From assembly GCA_020636935.1 (NCBI GenBank), contig JACJWW010000009.1, positions 1 through 64,000 on the forward strand: DNA of 64,000 nt, given 5' to 3'. Source of the stretch: Nocardioidaceae bacterium. Lineage in GTDB: Bacteria > Actinomycetota > Actinomycetes > Propionibacteriales > Nocardioidaceae. A program made the position numbers and the translations under genes. The notes beneath the pieces are model-generated. The model searched no databases. It was not told the DNA's origin and worked only from the letters and a program-made list of their open reading frames with translations. Shown piece by piece: positions 35,400 to 43,420 of this stretch; position 1 is the stretch's first letter, and each line of letters begins with the position of its first letter.

Positions 35400-36194
35400 C
35401 TAACTCTCGGCAGGTTTGGGGCCAGCAATGGCTGCGTGCTCGATCTCCATGACTGATTCGCGATGCATCTCGTCCACGAAGGCCTGCACGCCACCCCGCA
35501 AGCCAAACAGGCGTTTTGTCCAGACAATGTAGAACACCAGCAGGAGGTTGAGGATCAGAGCCGAGACCCTGATCCAGGTCACCTTCTCCACGATCTCGTG
35601 GATCTCGAAGGGGATGAATACCGAGGTCGCGATTGCTGCGACGTACTCTCCCCATCTCTTCATCGACCACAGGCCGACTCCTTGGACGAGCAACAAGAAG
35701 CTGTAGAGGACGATCATCACGATCACCCAGTTGAGGGTGTCGGGGTTGATCTGCAAGATCCTGTCCACCAGGCGCACCGGTCCGAAGGTGTCCAGGTCGA
35801 CACCCATCTTGCTGGCAGCAGGCTGCAGCAATGGCACATAGGTCTCGAACAAGTCGTTTAGCGCGTGACGTGAGTCTTTGAACAGATATACACCCACTGC
35901 TAAGAAGGCCATCAAAGCGCCCCGAACCACCCGCTCGACCGCATAGGCGCGCAGAATCAACGCATCGCGAAGGGCTCTGCCGCGCACCACGAGCGGCGCA
36001 TCTTGAGCCGGGCCGACGCTATGAGGCTTGCCGACCACATAAGCCTCACAGCGCAGACAACGCCAAGCCACTCCGTTTGGAGTTTCTATGCTGATCCGCT
36101 TCGCCAGGTCGGTTTCCGTTGGTGCGTAGAGCACGTGTCCACGCCATCCGCAATTGAGGATGTTCCAGTCGAAATAGGCGAATAGCTTCCGCAC
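35400..36194 (-). CDS. DUF2127 membrane protein
   Basis: A 264-residue protein with a GTG start. Residues about 1-60 are soluble and include CLRC and a further NCGW Cys, possibly a small metal knuckle. Four hydrophobic helices follow, with the family signature WSMKRWGEYVAAIATSVFIP and FEIHEIVEK, then VSALILNLLLVFYIVWTKRL. DUF2127 has no known function. TAATCT lies six bases before the start. It is separated from ppdK by 87 bases and may be independent. Confidence 0.85.
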   Translation of the reverse strand: MRKLFAYFDWNILNCGWRGHVLYAPTETDLAKRISIETPNGVAWRCLRCEAYVVGKPHSVGPAQDAPLVVRGRALRDALILRAYAVERVVRGALMAFLAVGVYLFKDSRHALNDLFETYVPLLQPAASKMGVDLDTFGPVRLVDRILQINPDTLNWVIVMIVLYSFLLLVQGVGLWSMKRWGEYVAAIATSVFIPFEIHEIVEKVTWIRVSALILNLLLVFYIVWTKRLFGLRGGVQAFVDEMHRESVMEIEHAAIAGPKPAES

Positions 36195-36200
36195 CAGTCC

Positions 36201-36206
36201 AGATTA
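36201..36206 (-). promoter_or_regulatory. -10 box of the DUF2127 gene
   Basis: TAATCT, six bases, then the GTG at 36194. Confidence 0.45.
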
Positions 36207-36299
36207 GGGGCCACCTGATGCCGGTGGGGAACTATTCGTGGACTGCACCAGACCAGCTCCGCAGGCGACGACTCGGCCGATGTGGGGCACCATGTCCAC

Positions 36300-37157
36300 A
36301 TGCGCCTACGACTGCGAGCCCTTTTGACGACACTAGTCGGCCTGCTCACCATCGGGTTGATGATGATCGGGCAAGGCCCTGCATTTGCTGCGGGCCCTTA
36401 CACTCCAGATCCACAACGGCCAATCCATCCGGGCACCCAAGTGGTCACACCGTTCACGGTGTGTACGACGAATTTCGTCTTCACTGACGACACTGGGGCG
36501 CTCTACCTCGGCTACACCGCGCATTGCAATCCCAAGGAAGACAACCAGACCTCGCTCAATGGCTGCCTGATGAACCCTGCCCCCCTGGGTGATCGGGCCG
36601 ACTTCGTGGTCAACAAGTCGGCCAACGACTCCGGTACGGTCGTCGGCTCGGGCACGATCGTCTACAGCTCCTGGGTGGCCATGCACGCCGAAGGCCAAAC
36701 AGACCAGACACTGTGCAACAACAACGATTTGGCATTGATCAAAGTGGACGAGTCTGACCGAGTCAAGGTTGACCCCACGGTGCCGCACTGGGGCGGCCCC
36801 AACACCACCGTGGCTGCGGGATTCCCGGGCTGGTTCCAGTTGCTGTATGGCTATCTGAACAGCCAATATCGCACCGGCCACGACGATGCAAAGCCCACCA
36901 TGGCGATGATGTTTTGGCCGGCTCCGTGGAATGCCTTCATCTACAGCTTCAACTTCGGCATCGAGCATGACTCAGGGGCCGGCTACATGGATCGCTCGGG
37001 TCGCCCAGTTGGCACACTGACCTCATTGAACTTCTGGCCGCCACTATCCAACACCTTGGTGTCGTTGAAGCAATCGATCGACTATGCCCGCAGCCACGGC
37101 ATGCCGGGTCTGCGGATCGTCAAGGGTGAGCAGGCCTTCGCCATACCGAGCAGTTGA
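36300..37157 (+). CDS. Secreted trypsin-like serine protease
   Basis: A 285-residue exported protein; an ATG at 36282 is an alternative start. RALLTTLVGLLTIGLMMIGQ is the signal core, with cleavage likely after AFA. The chymotrypsin triad can be traced, counting from 36282: His81 in GYTAHC, Asp149 in NNNDLALIK and Ser231 in HDSGAGYMD. The serine loop reads DSGA rather than GDSGG, and four or more Cys (61, 82, 95, 145) could form disulfides. A secreted peptidase is likely, but the altered loop leaves activity uncertain. Confidence 0.78.
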   Translation: MRLRLRALLTTLVGLLTIGLMMIGQGPAFAAGPYTPDPQRPIHPGTQVVTPFTVCTTNFVFTDDTGALYLGYTAHCNPKEDNQTSLNGCLMNPAPLGDRADFVVNKSANDSGTVVGSGTIVYSSWVAMHAEGQTDQTLCNNNDLALIKVDESDRVKVDPTVPHWGGPNTTVAAGFPGWFQLLYGYLNSQYRTGHDDAKPTMAMMFWPAPWNAFIYSFNFGIEHDSGAGYMDRSGRPVGTLTSLNFWPPLSNTLVSLKQSIDYARSHGMPGLRIVKGEQAFAIPSS

Positions 37158-37173
37158 GTCACACCTTGATCGA

Positions 37174-38748
37174 TCAAACGATCGAGCTCTCCCTGCCCTG
37201 CCAATAGGGCTGACGCAGGTCACGCTTGAGGATCTTGCCAGTGGGATTGCGCGGCAGGAGTTCCACGATGTCGACCGACTTGGGGCACTTGTACGACGCC
37301 AACGACTCCTTGCAATAGTCGATCAGCTCGGCTTCGGTCGCAGTGTGGCCTTCATTGAGTGACACGACCGCCTTGACCACCTCACCCCAGGTGTCATCGG
37401 GTACGCCGATGATCGCCACCTCCATGACCGCTGGATGCTCAGCGAGCACCCGCTCGATCTCTGGGCTGTAGATGTTTTCGCCACCAGAGATGATCATGTC
37501 CTTGAGCCGGTCCTGGACGAAAACATAACCACCGTCGTCGACCTTGCCCATGTCTCCGGTGCGGAACCAACCATCGTCGGTGATCACTTCGGCAGTGGCC
37601 TCGGGCTTGTTGAGGAAGCCCAGCATTAGCTGCGGCGTACGCATCCAGATCTCGCCGTGCTCGCCGACCGGCACTTCCTCGAGAGTCGCTGGGTCAACGA
37701 TCTTGACTTCGACACCTGGCACGGGAGTGCCTGCAGAGACCAACCGCTCAGGATGGTCTGCATCTCGATGATCATCAGGCATCAGGTGGGTGGCCACTCC
37801 ACAAACTTCGGTCAGACCATAGACCTGGATGAAGTCGGTGTCGGGCCATGCCGCCATCGCCGCGCGCAACAGCGGCAATGGCATCGGCGAGGCCCCATAG
37901 CAATATGTCTTCAACGCGCCGAACAATTTGATGGCGTCTGGACCGGCCTGCAACACCTGGGCCAGCACGGCCGGCACCAAGAAGGTGCGATTGGCTCCCT
38001 TCAAGATCGCCCCTGCCAAAGAGGCGCCATCGGGGTCTCGAGTCATCACACTGGGCACCCCATCGTGGATGCCGAACTGCACATATGAGGTGCCGCCCAC
38101 GTGGAAGAGCGGCATCGCGACCATGTTCTTGTCACCGGGGTCAAACTCCCAGCCGTCATGGGCGTTGAGCGTGTGCGCGATCAGAGCGCGTTGGGTGATC
38201 ATCACACCCTTGGGGCGTCCGGTCGTGCCAGATGAATACATCACGAGTACGACGTCATCCGGCGTGACTGCCGGGTCACGGTCAATCTGCTCCGCCTGCC
38301 CCAAGGCTTGCTCGTATTCGTCTCCCTCGGCTCCGTCTGGGGTCACCTCCCAGATGGTTTGTACGCCGGGCAACTGGTCCTTGATCTGATCGATGGTGGG
38401 CAGCAATTCGCTGCCCACCACCAGGAGTTTGGCCCCAGAGTCATTGATCGCATAGTCGATCTCGGCTCCAGCCAACCTGAAGTTGATCACCGCATTTGCA
38501 GCACCCAACATCGCTGCGGCGATGGTCATCTCGACACAGGCCGGATGATTCTTGTCGAGGAAGGCAATCACGTCACCACGGCCCACGCCAGCCTGCCGCA
38601 GAGCCCCGGCACAGCGGCGTACTCTCTCGTGCCATTGGCCGAAGGTCCACGATCGTTCGAGATAGGACATGCACTCGACATCTGGGGTGACCTGAGCCCA
38701 ATAGTTGAGGCGGTCATCGAGGTACTGGGGCGCGGGCGCGTCTGTCAT
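37174..38748 (-). CDS. fadD: Long-chain fatty acid-CoA ligase (FadD-like)
   Basis: A 524-residue adenylate-forming enzyme read from the ATG at 38748; a GTG at 38772 with AAGG upstream is the alternative. The AMP/ATP loop is VMYSSGTTGRPKGVM, the adenine loop is CYGASPMP, and VYGLTEVCGVATH, GWFRTGDMGKVDDGGY and RLKDMIISGGENIYSPEIE follow in order. The C-terminal lysine is in NPTGKILKRDLR. It activates an acid as its CoA thioester, most likely fatty or aryl acids. The substrate cannot be told from sequence. Confidence 0.9.
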   Translation of the reverse strand: MTDAPAPQYLDDRLNYWAQVTPDVECMSYLERSWTFGQWHERVRRCAGALRQAGVGRGDVIAFLDKNHPACVEMTIAAAMLGAANAVINFRLAGAEIDYAINDSGAKLLVVGSELLPTIDQIKDQLPGVQTIWEVTPDGAEGDEYEQALGQAEQIDRDPAVTPDDVVLVMYSSGTTGRPKGVMITQRALIAHTLNAHDGWEFDPGDKNMVAMPLFHVGGTSYVQFGIHDGVPSVMTRDPDGASLAGAILKGANRTFLVPAVLAQVLQAGPDAIKLFGALKTYCYGASPMPLPLLRAAMAAWPDTDFIQVYGLTEVCGVATHLMPDDHRDADHPERLVSAGTPVPGVEVKIVDPATLEEVPVGEHGEIWMRTPQLMLGFLNKPEATAEVITDDGWFRTGDMGKVDDGGYVFVQDRLKDMIISGGENIYSPEIERVLAEHPAVMEVAIIGVPDDTWGEVVKAVVSLNEGHTATEAELIDYCKESLASYKCPKSVDIVELLPRNPTGKILKRDLRQPYWQGRESSIV

Positions 38749-38788
38749 GCCCGCAACTGTGACACAGGACACATCGCCTTGTCAGCCA

Positions 38789-39685
38789 TCAGGCACCCTC
38801 AATCACGCCGGGTTCTTCAGCCAAGGTCCGTGCCGAAGCGCCTGACCCAAGCACCAGGGCACTGGCCAGCACAACCAACGCCAAACCAGCGACCTGCAGA
38901 GCAGAGAGTCGCTGACCGAGCACGACAAGGCCCGCCATGGCGGCCACGGCTGGCTCGGTGGACAACAAGACCCCAAACACCCGAGCAGGCATCCGCCGCA
39001 AGGCCAACAACTCGAAGGAATAGGGCACCAAGGAAGACAAGAGAGCCAAGCCCACCCCTTTGAAGATGTGCTCAGGCGTCCACAGCTCCTGGGATTGCAA
39101 GCCTGCTGGGAGCACAATCAGCGTGGCCACAACCAACGCGATCGCCAACCCATCCAGGCCTTCGAACACCGCCCCCGTGCGAGCACTGAGCAAGACATAC
39201 GCAGCCCAGAAGCCGCCCGCCAAGGATGCCAGCCCCAAGCCGGTCCAACTCAAATCCCCCAATGGCACGACAAGTGCATTTGAGGTGAGTACGACGCCCG
39301 CCGCAGCCGCGAGCACCGCGAAGAAGTCGACCGCCCGCCGCGACATCGACGCAGCCAGGAGGAGGGGCCCACAAAACTCGACCGTGACGGCCACCCCAAT
39401 CGGCAGATGGGCCAATGATCCGTAGAAGGACCAGTTCATTCCCCCCAGCGACAAACCAAAGGCCACAACTGTCAGCCAGGCCTGCACCGAGAGCCCACGA
39501 AGGCGCGGTCGGACCAACAAGACCAACGCTGCCGCAGCGAAGACCAGGCGCAGTAGAACTGCTCCCCCGGCGCCGATCTCCGGGATCATCGTCGCGGCCA
39601 GGGCACTCCCAAATTGCACCGAGAGGACCCCACCGAAGACCAACAGTGGCGCGGGTATCCGCTCCCCGTGTGTCGCGACGCTCAC
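38789..39685 (-). CDS. EamA/DMT family exporter (RhtA-like)
   Basis: A 298-residue protein with a GTG start and ten hydrophobic helices in two EamA repeats. VPYSFELLALRRMPARVFGV and LLSTEPAVAAMAGLVVLGQR match the RhtA-type threonine/homoserine exporter branch. Substrate assignment is inference. TAGGCT lies six bases before the start, giving it its own promoter, although it is collinear with fadD. Confidence 0.88.
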   Translation of the reverse strand: MSVATHGERIPAPLLVFGGVLSVQFGSALAATMIPEIGAGGAVLLRLVFAAAALVLLVRPRLRGLSVQAWLTVVAFGLSLGGMNWSFYGSLAHLPIGVAVTVEFCGPLLLAASMSRRAVDFFAVLAAAAGVVLTSNALVVPLGDLSWTGLGLASLAGGFWAAYVLLSARTGAVFEGLDGLAIALVVATLIVLPAGLQSQELWTPEHIFKGVGLALLSSLVPYSFELLALRRMPARVFGVLLSTEPAVAAMAGLVVLGQRLSALQVAGLALVVLASALVLGSGASARTLAEEPGVIEGA

Positions 39686-39691
39686 TCCAGC

Positions 39692-39697
39692 AGCCTA
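39692..39697 (-). promoter_or_regulatory. -10 box of the EamA gene
   Basis: TAGGCT, six bases, then the GTG at 39685. Confidence 0.45.
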
Positions 39698-39710
39698 TTC
39701 ATCACGGCGT

Positions 39711-40322
39711 CTAAGCGGCTGGGTTTCGCCGTGCCTCCAGCACCCGAAAGCCCTTGCTGCTCGAGGTCTTGATGGTGGGAAAGTCCTGTTCGCTGAGCCA
39801 GCGGGCCAATGAGTCCGCCCCCAAATTCTTGCCCACCACTAGTCGCGCGTGACCAGATTCGGTTAGGCGTGGCAGCCACCTGAGCAAGAGTTCGTGAAGG
39901 GCGTCCTTGCCCACTCGGATCGGCGGATTCGACCAGATCTCGTCGTACTCCTCATCTGCCGGCACCTGATCAGGCAAACAGGCATGGAAACGATCGGCCA
40001 CCCCGAGTGACGCTGCGTTTTCGTTGGCGAGCAGGATCGCGCGCTCATTCACGTCGACGGCCGTGACCTGACAGTCAGGTACGGCGACCGCAATCGCCAA
40101 CCCGATCACGCCGAAGCCACAGCCGAGATCGAGCACCCGTCGGGCTGTCAGTGGTGGCGGAACCTCCCGCAGGAGCACACCGGTGCCAGTGTCGAGTCGA
40201 CCGTGCGCGAAGACCCCACTGCCTGACGTGAGCTCGAGCCAATGGCCCCAGACCAGGGCCCGGATCGGCGCACGCTTGAACGGCACTGACGGATCTGCCG
40301 TGAAATAGTGCTCCTCAGCCAT
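39711..40322 (-). CDS. RsmC-like class I methyltransferase
   Basis: A 203-residue protein read from the ATG at 40322. The SAM site is VLDLGCGFGVIGLAIA, with VTAVDVNERAILLANENA as the next strand. The catalytic motif EIWSNPPIRVGKDALHELL is the N-P-P-[FYI] type used for exocyclic-amine methylation of guanine in rRNA. The domain matches the C-terminal half of E. coli RsmC, which acts on G1207 of 16S rRNA. The N-terminal RsmC domain is missing, as usual in actinobacteria. The target is inferred. Confidence 0.85.
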   Translation of the reverse strand: MAEEHYFTADPSVPFKRAPIRALVWGHWLELTSGSGVFAHGRLDTGTGVLLREVPPPLTARRVLDLGCGFGVIGLAIAVAVPDCQVTAVDVNERAILLANENAASLGVADRFHACLPDQVPADEEYDEIWSNPPIRVGKDALHELLLRWLPRLTESGHARLVVGKNLGADSLARWLSEQDFPTIKTSSSKGFRVLEARRNPAA

Positions 40323-40429
40323 GCAGCAATCATGCCCGGTTGTCATCCACAAGGATCAAAAGGGAGCGACTTCTCCACAGATCCGCACCATCTCAGCCAC
40401 CGCCCCCATCCGCCGTACATCATCGACGC

Positions 40430-40795
40430 ATGCAAGTTGAGTCGTTGACAAACAATGAAGTCAGATTGATCGGCCGGGTCAGCGCCGAGCCCATTGAGCG
40501 AGAGTTGCCAAGTGGTGATCTGATCGTCTCTTTGCGGGTGATCGTCGATCGACCCCGACAAATGGACGACCTACGCCGGAAGGTCGATGTGATTGATTTG
40601 GCCTGCTGGTCTGCCCGCACTCGGGCCGCGGCGATGCGGCGGCTGCCAGGTGACAGCGTGTTGGTCATCGGTTGTCTGCGGCGCAGGTTCTTCACCACAG
40701 CTCAAGGGCGCACCAGTCGCTATGAAGTCGAGGTTGAGCGGCTCAAGAAGATCACTGCAAAGGAGTTGGCAGCAATTCAGACTCGGCCTTCCTGA
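40430..40795 (+). CDS. Small OB-fold single-stranded DNA-binding-like protein
   Basis: A 121-residue protein read from the ATG at 40430. NEVRLIGRVSAEPIERELPS, then SLRVIVDRP, VDVIDLACWSARTRAAAMRR and VLVIGCLRRRFF follow the strand order of bacterial SSB. It lacks the long acidic-tipped tail through which SSB recruits partners, so it is a paralogue or accessory type rather than the main replication SSB. It is flanked by the divergent RsmC-like gene and overlaps the convergent nuclease gene by 44 bases. Confidence 0.72.
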   Translation: MQVESLTNNEVRLIGRVSAEPIERELPSGDLIVSLRVIVDRPRQMDDLRRKVDVIDLACWSARTRAAAMRRLPGDSVLVIGCLRRRFFTTAQGRTSRYEVEVERLKKITAKELAAIQTRPS

Positions 40796-41849
40796 GAGCT
40801 CGATATTTGAGCACCAGGTCAGCGATCACGGGATTGTGGTCGGAGTAGCCACCCTTGGGTGAGTACTGCTTGGTGAAGCTCAACTCGGGGTTTCCCTTGG
40901 GGAGATCACTCCACAAGGCGATGTAGTCGATCCAGCGACGGCTCTTTGGACTCGTGGGCGGGAAGGAGAAGCCCAAGGCCGTGTAGTTGGAGATGATTGG
41001 GCCTTCACCACGGCCCTCCAATCTCACAAAGGGCATGGCAGCGGCCTGCACTCGCCGATCTGCGAGTGCATTCACATTCCAGTCGCCCACAATGACCACA
41101 TTGCCAGCGGACGATCCGGACTTTGCCGCCTTGGTCAACTCAGGCACGAAGGACTTAAGTCTGTCCATGTAGACGGCGTTGGCCCCCACTGTCGCATTGG
41201 GGCGAGGTACCCCACGTCGCTCCACGGCAGGATCCATATGCGTAACCAAGAAGTAGAGGTTGGTACCACTCTTCTTGATCTTGAACTTGGCCCAGGTGAT
41301 CCAACGCGAATCAACCGCGTATTTGCGGGTGCCCGAATGGCTGCCGAACTCGCTGCCGGAGTCCAGGAGTCGCAAACGCGCGTCATTCCACAGCAGTGAA
41401 TTGCTCACCCGAAATCGCGTTGGGGTAGTGGGTGGTGCGTAAAGGTGCCAACCTTTGTCGTCACCAAGCCATCCCTTGATCTCCGCGACCCGCCCGGGCG
41501 TGATCTCGTTGAGGCCGATCACATCTATGTTGGCCTCCATCAGGCGCTCCAAGTCAGCAGCAGCCCTCGGCCAACTCAGGCGTTGATAGATATTGGCAGT
41601 TGCCACCCTGAGCGGCAGTTGTTTGTGCACAAGATCCAAAACAGGGTCTGGGCCAGCAGTCGGGGGGGATGGGACTGCTGGGGTCGGCAGCGCAAGGGGA
41701 GGCAGTTTCACCGTGGACCGCTCCGCCCTCGGAGAGAGCACCACAGTGGCGAGGCCGGCGAGCAGGATGAGGGCAGCCGTGATCACCACGGCTGTTTCCC
41801 GATGCGGTCGCCGCACCGAATGCCGCTGCCTCTTGTCGGTGGTCCTCAC
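40752..41849 (-). CDS. Membrane-anchored endonuclease/exonuclease/phosphatase family protein
   Basis: A 365-residue protein with a GTG start at 41849 that overlaps the truA stop by GTGA; a longer reading enters truA. Residues about 18-38 (TAVVITAALILLAGLATVVL) are one membrane anchor. A Pro-rich linker precedes the EEP domain with VATANIYQRL, the Mg-binding Glu in VIGLNEITP, LVTHMDP, VIVGDWNVNALAD and GGYSDHNPVIADL. Members are nucleases or phospholipid phosphodiesterases; the external location here favours a phosphodiesterase or nuclease at the cell surface (inference). Confidence 0.82.
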   Translation of the reverse strand: MRTTDKRQRHSVRRPHRETAVVITAALILLAGLATVVLSPRAERSTVKLPPLALPTPAVPSPPTAGPDPVLDLVHKQLPLRVATANIYQRLSWPRAAADLERLMEANIDVIGLNEITPGRVAEIKGWLGDDKGWHLYAPPTTPTRFRVSNSLLWNDARLRLLDSGSEFGSHSGTRKYAVDSRWITWAKFKIKKSGTNLYFLVTHMDPAVERRGVPRPNATVGANAVYMDRLKSFVPELTKAAKSGSSAGNVVIVGDWNVNALADRRVQAAAMPFVRLEGRGEGPIISNYTALGFSFPPTSPKSRRWIDYIALWSDLPKGNPELSFTKQYSPKGGYSDHNPVIADLVLKYRALRKAESELLPTPLQ

Positions 41850-42679
41850 CTTGAAAGAGTACGTACCACCCGGGAACGCTTGGCCTGATCTGCAAGATCC
41901 AGGTCGTCTGGATAGCCCACCTCTTCGAGGGTGAGGCCGTGCGCAGCCACCACGCCGACGGCACTGTCGCGGGCCCGGGCTTCCAGGATCTGTGCAGCCC
42001 ACGTGACCGGCTTACGCCCTTCACCAATGGCGATCAAACAGCCCACCAAAGATCTCACCATGTTGTGGCAGAAGGCATCCGCTCGCACAGTGCCGACAAG
42101 TACGCCGCTTTGGTCTCGCTCCCACTCCAAGTCGAGCAGCGTCCGGATCGTGGTGGCGCCCTCCCTGCGTTTGCAGAAGGCCGCGAAGTCGTGTTCCCCC
42201 AACAGCGCCTCGGCAGCGTCATTCATCAGGGCCTCATCCAGGTTGCGCGGCCAGTGCAGGACGAACCCTCGGGTCAACGGGTCTCGACAACCCGCGTGGT
42301 CGGCAATGCGATAGCAATAGCGACGCCAGATCGCCGAGAATCGAGCATCAAAGCCTTCTGCTGCCATAGCGATCGCCCTGACCCGGATGTCCGGTTCGAG
42401 GACGCCGTTGACTCGGCGTACCAAAGAGGCCAGCGGGCTCACATCTGATCGCCCTGTGACGGACTCGAGAACCGCAGGGGCTAGGTCGAAGTGCGCCACC
42501 TGACCGCGCGCGTGTACGCCGGTGTCAGTCCGGCCAGCGACGGTGAGTTGGATTTCCTCAACCCTCAGGACTTTTTGGAGGGCCGAAGTCAGTTCGCCTT
42601 GAACGGTGCGCAGGTCAGGCTGAGTGGCCCAGCCATGAAAGCCGGCGCCATCGTAGGAAAGATCGAGTCGCAACCGCAC
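41846..42679 (-). CDS. truA: tRNA pseudouridine(38-40) synthase TruA
   Basis: A 277-residue TruA. LDLSYDGAGFHGWATQPDLR starts the domain and the catalytic Asp is in VAGRTDTGVHARGQV (about residue 52). The GFVLHWPR, CHNMVRSLVGCLIAIGEGR and GLTLEEVGYP segments complete it. The GTG start has TAGATT six bases upstream, so truA appears to have its own leaderless promoter. In many bacteria truA follows rplQ directly. Here two plus-strand genes separate them. Confidence 0.95.
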   Translation of the reverse strand: MRLRLDLSYDGAGFHGWATQPDLRTVQGELTSALQKVLRVEEIQLTVAGRTDTGVHARGQVAHFDLAPAVLESVTGRSDVSPLASLVRRVNGVLEPDIRVRAIAMAAEGFDARFSAIWRRYCYRIADHAGCRDPLTRGFVLHWPRNLDEALMNDAAEALLGEHDFAAFCKRREGATTIRTLLDLEWERDQSGVLVGTVRADAFCHNMVRSLVGCLIAIGEGRKPVTWAAQILEARARDSAVGVVAAHGLTLEEVGYPDDLDLADQAKRSRVVRTLSR

Positions 42680-42685
42680 GTCTTG

Positions 42686-42691
42686 AATCTA
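42686..42691 (-). promoter_or_regulatory. -10 box of truA
   Basis: TAGATT, six bases, then the GTG at 42679. Confidence 0.4.
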
Positions 42692-42732
42692 TCGTTGCCT
42701 CTGGCAACTCAATATCTGCCACACTCTGCTCC

Positions 42733-43332
42733 ATGCCAACTGCCCGCCAACTCATCGTGCTGCTCGTCGGATGCTGCAGTCTCGGTCTGGGGGTGGGGCT
42801 GCTCTTGACTGCAGACCTAGGCGCTGACGGATATTCAACCCTGATCACGGGCCTGTCTCTGAGTACCGGCCTGGCTTGGGGCGTGGTGAGCGTGATCGTC
42901 GCAGTGCTCTTCTTGGTGCTGGCGTTCGTGCGAGGCCTGACCCCCGGAGTGGGCACTGTGGCTCAAGTTGGCGTGGTCAGCGCCACCGTGCCATTGACCA
43001 TGCACTGGCTGGACACCCCCGCCAGTCTTGTGGGCCAAGTCATGATGCTTGTCCTGGCCTTCCCTTTGCTCGCCGCCGGCATCGCAGGCTATTTGGGAAG
43101 CCACACCGGGGCCGGCCCCACGGAGGCAGCGGCCCTGGCCTGGGATCCACCGATCCCCTTCAAGTGGAGCTACAGCGCCGTCCAGTTTGGCGGCGCCTTG
43201 GTCGGCTGGTTTGGGGGGGCCACGGTCGGCCTTGCCACGATCGCCGTGATCGCACTTCTAGGCCCCGCAGTCACCCTGGCTGGCTCCTTGCTGCGACTCG
43301 ACGTACACCAACACAACCGGCACGACGTCTGA
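42733..43332 (+). CDS. YczE/YitT-like membrane protein
   Basis: A 199-residue protein with five hydrophobic helices. LLTADLGADGYSTLITGLSL near residue 25, the GLTPGVGTVAQVGVVS segment and GAGPTEAAALAW are typical of the YczE/YyaS/YitT group. The function of the group is unknown. The gene is divergent from truA (53-base gap) and is followed after 88 bases by the macro-like/SIR2 gene on the same strand. Confidence 0.78.
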   Translation: MPTARQLIVLLVGCCSLGLGVGLLLTADLGADGYSTLITGLSLSTGLAWGVVSVIVAVLFLVLAFVRGLTPGVGTVAQVGVVSATVPLTMHWLDTPASLVGQVMMLVLAFPLLAAGIAGYLGSHTGAGPTEAAALAWDPPIPFKWSYSAVQFGGALVGWFGGATVGLATIAVIALLGPAVTLAGSLLRLDVHQHNRHDV

Positions 43333-43420
43333 TCTTGCCCCATTACCCACCCCCTCATGCAGGCCCCTTCCGGCTCCCTGCATCGGGATCAATCACTGAA
43401 TTGATGGCAGAGTTCTCTTC

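Noticed and set aside
37166..37177. The 12-base palindrome TTGATCGATCAA between the protease and fadD genes.
   Set aside because: It overlaps the fadD stop codon and is too short, with no loop or T-run, to call a terminator or operator.
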